64,000 nt of DNA from Adiantum capillus-veneris (taxonomy: Eukaryota; Streptophyta; Polypodiopsida; Polypodiales; Pteridaceae). The stretch is taken from positions 23,193,013-23,257,012 of the forward strand of contig CM043968.1 of the NCBI GenBank assembly GCA_014529385.2. The letters run 5' to 3'. The translations under genes were made by a program, and so were the position numbers. The notes beneath the pieces are model-generated. The model made no database searches and was not told the origin of the DNA. It saw only the letters and a program-made list of their open reading frames with translations. Positions 61,403 to 64,000 of the stretch are shown piece by piece; the first letter of the stretch is position 1; each line of letters opens with the position of its first letter.

Positions 61403-62427
61403 GTAAATAATCGCGATTATTTACTTTTCTCAGTTTTTTACATTTTTTGGCTTGCTTTGCCAAGTATACAACTTGTTAAGGTCTCTGGACAAGTTTCACT
61501 TAGTTTGAACAAAATTTGTTCAAGTTATCAATTGTTTCGTGTCCGCAGACTCAGTTTTCAAGAATCTGGCTTAAGTCTCAATTTTGTGATCCAAATTTCA
61601 CCAAATTTGATATGTGTGGTCTTCTTGATATGCTTGACCTTGTGGTATACTCAAATGTGCAAAAATATCCAATTTTATAGCAGATGTAAATAATCGCGAT
61701 TATTTACTCCTGATATTTTTGTGCACTTCTTTTGCAACAATGTTTGCATAGATTTGTTAAGCAGCTTAACTTAAGCTTCCTAGCCAAGTTTCATCAAGTT
61801 TGGATAATTCATGTTCAAATGGTCAACAGTTTTGTGTCTGCAGACTGACTTTGCAAATTTGGCCCCAATTTTCACTCCAATGATCCAAATCTTACCAAAT
61901 TTGATTTGTGGGCTCAATATAACATGTTAAAACTAGTGGTATGCTAGGTTGGTCAAAAAAGTTAGAAAATGAGACAAAAGTAAAAAATAATAATTATTTA
62001 CTTCTGGCATATTTTTGCATCTTTTTGGTCAACAGAGCATATACACTTGTTTATCACATCAATATAAGCCTATGAGTCAAGTTTCACTGAGTTTGAACAA
62101 AATTTTCCCAATTTACACAACTCAAGTTCTCGACAATCAGTACAGATTTCAGTTTCTACCAAGTTTTTGGTCAGTTTGGTGATCCAAATTCTATGGGCCT
62201 TTACAAAAAATTTGTAAACACATGCATAGAGTCTCTGGTATCAACCTTGGTCACTTTTGAGCTGAAAGTAAATAATTGCGATTGTTTACTTTAGGCCTAA
62301 AATTAGCACTATTTTCAACTTTTTCACTGGACAGTCTTTTCATGAGCTATTTTAAGCCTATGAGTCAAGTCAAAACTTAATTTGGCCTAAAATATCAAGA
62401 AAAAGTAAATAATTTGAGTTTTTGCAA
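61403..62427 (-). repeat. leader array of 22 bp palindromes, ~285 bp spacing
   Basis: A perfect 22 bp palindrome (GTAAATAATCG plus its reverse complement) is at 61,403-61,424 and again at 61,686-61,707. Degraded copies follow at 61,980-62,001 and 62,268-62,289, and a half copy at about 62,406. Spacings are 283, 294 and 288. Intervening sequence is repetitive (CCAAATTTGAT-like and AAGTTTCA-like blocks). Same position and layout as the array at 42-44 kb, but a different palindrome sequence. Confidence 0.92.
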
Positions 62428-62960
62428 ACTCTTGAAATTTTTTACCTCAATGCGTCCTTAAGCTTACCCACTGGTTCATACAACTTTTAAAGCATACTCT
62501 CCAGTTGGATTCAGTGGTTGACAGCTTTTTGGTGTTATTTCTAGCCGTAGACCTGAAATTCTGCAACTTCCCATAAACAACTCACAATTGATTCTTTTGG
62601 ATAGAGCAATGTTCTGAAATCCACCTCGGATTCTACTTACCCTACTCCGAGATTCTACTGCAATGGGGTTGTGGAAAGTGTCCACAAACACTCGTTTTCT
62701 TTTTTTTTATGGTTTTCTGAGCCTTGATCTTAAGACTTGTCTCGTCCATCAATCATTCTTAAAATCCTAATCTAATCCAACAATCCTAAAATCCTAAAAG
62801 GTACTTAGCAAGTAAACCTACTTCCAAGCTACCTCTACACAGCAAAAGACGACTCTTAAGCTATGCGGATTTAAAAATAAATTTTTGACTCTAGGAGATC
62901 ACGGAGGAAGTTAAAGGATAACTTCACAAGACGCTCGTGTTTTGCCCTAGTTTAGGTCTC

Positions 62961-62983
62961 TTCGATCCCCGACAACGGCGCCA
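62961..62983 (-). other. primer-binding site, tRNA-Asp
   Basis: The plus strand shows a 23-base match to the 3' end of plant tRNA-Asp (TTCGATCCCCG.CAACGGCGCCA) with one difference, two bases from the LTR. It is a primer site on the minus strand, not a tRNA gene. Confidence 0.88.
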
Positions 62984-62985
62984 AA

Positions 62986-64000
62986 TGTGGGACGGGTGTC
63001 TAACCTCACTCCTATCTTATTGCAAGCATAGCGAGAACCACGAATATAATTGTCAATCCATGGGACAAAGCTGACTCAATTAGTGCATAGAGGCTACAAG
63101 AGGTTGTCAATCTCTTGGAAAACAACAAACAACTCACGTCTAACTCGGGCTCGACTCAAATGACAGAAACCACCAAAAGCTAATCGCTCATTGGCAAACA
63201 AATCACAACTGTTACAGCATCAAATGACATCCAAACGTTATGAAACTTCTAGGATGTGTTTATAAGACCTAAGCATACATGCTTATGGTCTCAAATCTCA
63301 CTTTAGGTCAACTGCAAGAATCACGATTATTAACAGCAGCAGTGAGTTTTTAACCTAGTCATTTTCGACTCAAAATGCATCTAAATGCTTAGCAATGATG
63401 TCCCATACTTGCCTATACTTAGTTTATGATTTTAAAGCTTAAATTCCTACTTATGATGAAATTAGACCGCAGGTCGGCAACATCAAAATCTATGGATTAC
63501 CATGAAATGCTTACGTCAATGCTAGAGCTCTTACCTACGGTTGCAACGCAACAGGCTACACTGCAATGTGACAACGGGGAGGGAGTAGGAAGCGCAAGAA
63601 GGAGAGAAGTGAGCGATGTTAGCTCACACTATGTTTCTATTATCCGAAACTTATAAAATACTTACAAAAATTGGCTTTTATACCTTAGCCAAGGTTTTTG
63701 TGGTCAAAACTAATAATCTGAGAGCTCTAAATAAAGACAGGTTGATACAATCTGGAAGTTTGTAGCCCCGACTCATCAATTACACTGTTTATCTGAAAAG
63801 TAGGAATTACAATATTCCCGATCATCAAAATAATAAATGTTTTTAAAATCAAAGCTCCGAAAAATGTTATCCAAATTATCCAAGTTAGCTTGCTTTTAAC
63901 ATAGATGGATGCAAGAAATACAGCTTAAGGATAGTATGAACCTTGTCAATGCTTACAATGCTACATTACAATAAGCAAATGTACATGTTTCTTTTAAATG
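62986..64000 (-). repeat. 5' LTR of the third element, running out of the window
   Basis: Its 3' end on the minus strand is at 62,986 (plus strand TGTGGGACGG). At least 1,015 bp are present. TATA box GTATAAAAG at about 63,675-63,683. A degraded palindrome (GAATCACGATTATT) lies at about 63,318-63,331, again about 350 bp from the TATA box. Confidence 0.75.

Larger units (their letters stand above)
59760..64000 (-). mobile_element. 5' part of a third gag-only family element
   Basis: Minus strand, from right to left: LTR (62,986 to beyond the window), tRNA-Asp primer site, a 2.4 kb leader with palindromes, gag (60,548-59,790). Gag ends abruptly within the capsid domain and is followed by unrelated DNA, so the 3' half of the element is missing here. 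It is closest in gag to 47,995-49,808 (both have DTKASPGLHESLFPT). Confidence 0.85.

Noticed and set aside
62961-62983. tRNA-Asp gene
   Set aside because: Only the 3' end of the tRNA is present and it lies beside an LTR. It is a primer-binding site, as is 44,347-44,364.

Overview
The window looks like repeat-dense nuclear DNA from a land plant. It has a split plant-type flavin monooxygenase gene with GT-AG introns, Ty1/copia and Ty3/gypsy LTR retrotransposons, hAT transposons with a DUF659-type transposase, long (CT)n tracts, and primer-binding sites complementary to plant tRNA-Asp. The nesting depth and the scarcity of genes would suit a gymnosperm, a fern or another large plant genome. I cannot name the species.

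Layout. 1-2.1 kb: AT-rich DNA with a copia integrase scrap. 2.1-4.8 kb (minus strand): the only host gene that reads as intact, a five-exon FMO1-like flavin-dependent monooxygenase of 524 codons. 5.5-5.8 kb: a gypsy reverse-transcriptase scrap. 6.8-9.3 kb and 10.5-13.7 kb: two decayed hAT copies on the minus strand. 13.9-15.7 kb: scraps of a gypsy gag and a copia gag-protease. 15.7-32.9 kb: a broken gene of protein-kinase-like fold on the plus strand, split by a nearly whole 12.4 kb Tat-like gypsy element (17,155-29,591) and again by a solo LTR (31,348-32,510). 33.1-46.7 kb: a third hAT copy split by an 11.3 kb LTR element (34,040-45,356), with target duplication CCCAC. 46.7-56.2 kb: a gypsy gag scrap, then a rearranged relative of the 11.3 kb element that contains an internal inverted block and ends in a 3' LTR. 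56.5-59.8 kb: microsatellites and unassigned AT-rich DNA. 59.8-64.0 kb: the 5' part of a third member of the same LTR family, leaving the window on the right.

The most unusual signal is in that LTR family. Its members carry gag and a retropepsin, but I find no reverse transcriptase, RNase H or integrase in the one member with both LTRs, so the family is probably mobilised in trans. Their 2.5 kb leaders hold arrays of a perfect DNA palindrome at intervals of mostly 270-290 bp: core CGATCGCGATCG in one member, and a 22 bp palindrome centred on AATCGCGATT in another. One further copy sits in each LTR about 350 bases downstream of its TATA box. The palindrome sequence differs between members but stays self-complementary, as expected if the symmetry itself is under selection, for example as an RNA dimerisation or packaging signal or a dimeric protein site.

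A second unusual point is the leader of the Tat-like element, which holds two pairs of duplicated small ORFs (A1/A2 and B1/B2) ahead of gag. I do not recognise their family.

All LTR elements are treated as fossils; only their family, parts, boundaries and approximate age are given. All positions, identities and repeat counts come from reading the sequence by eye; no database search or alignment program was run.
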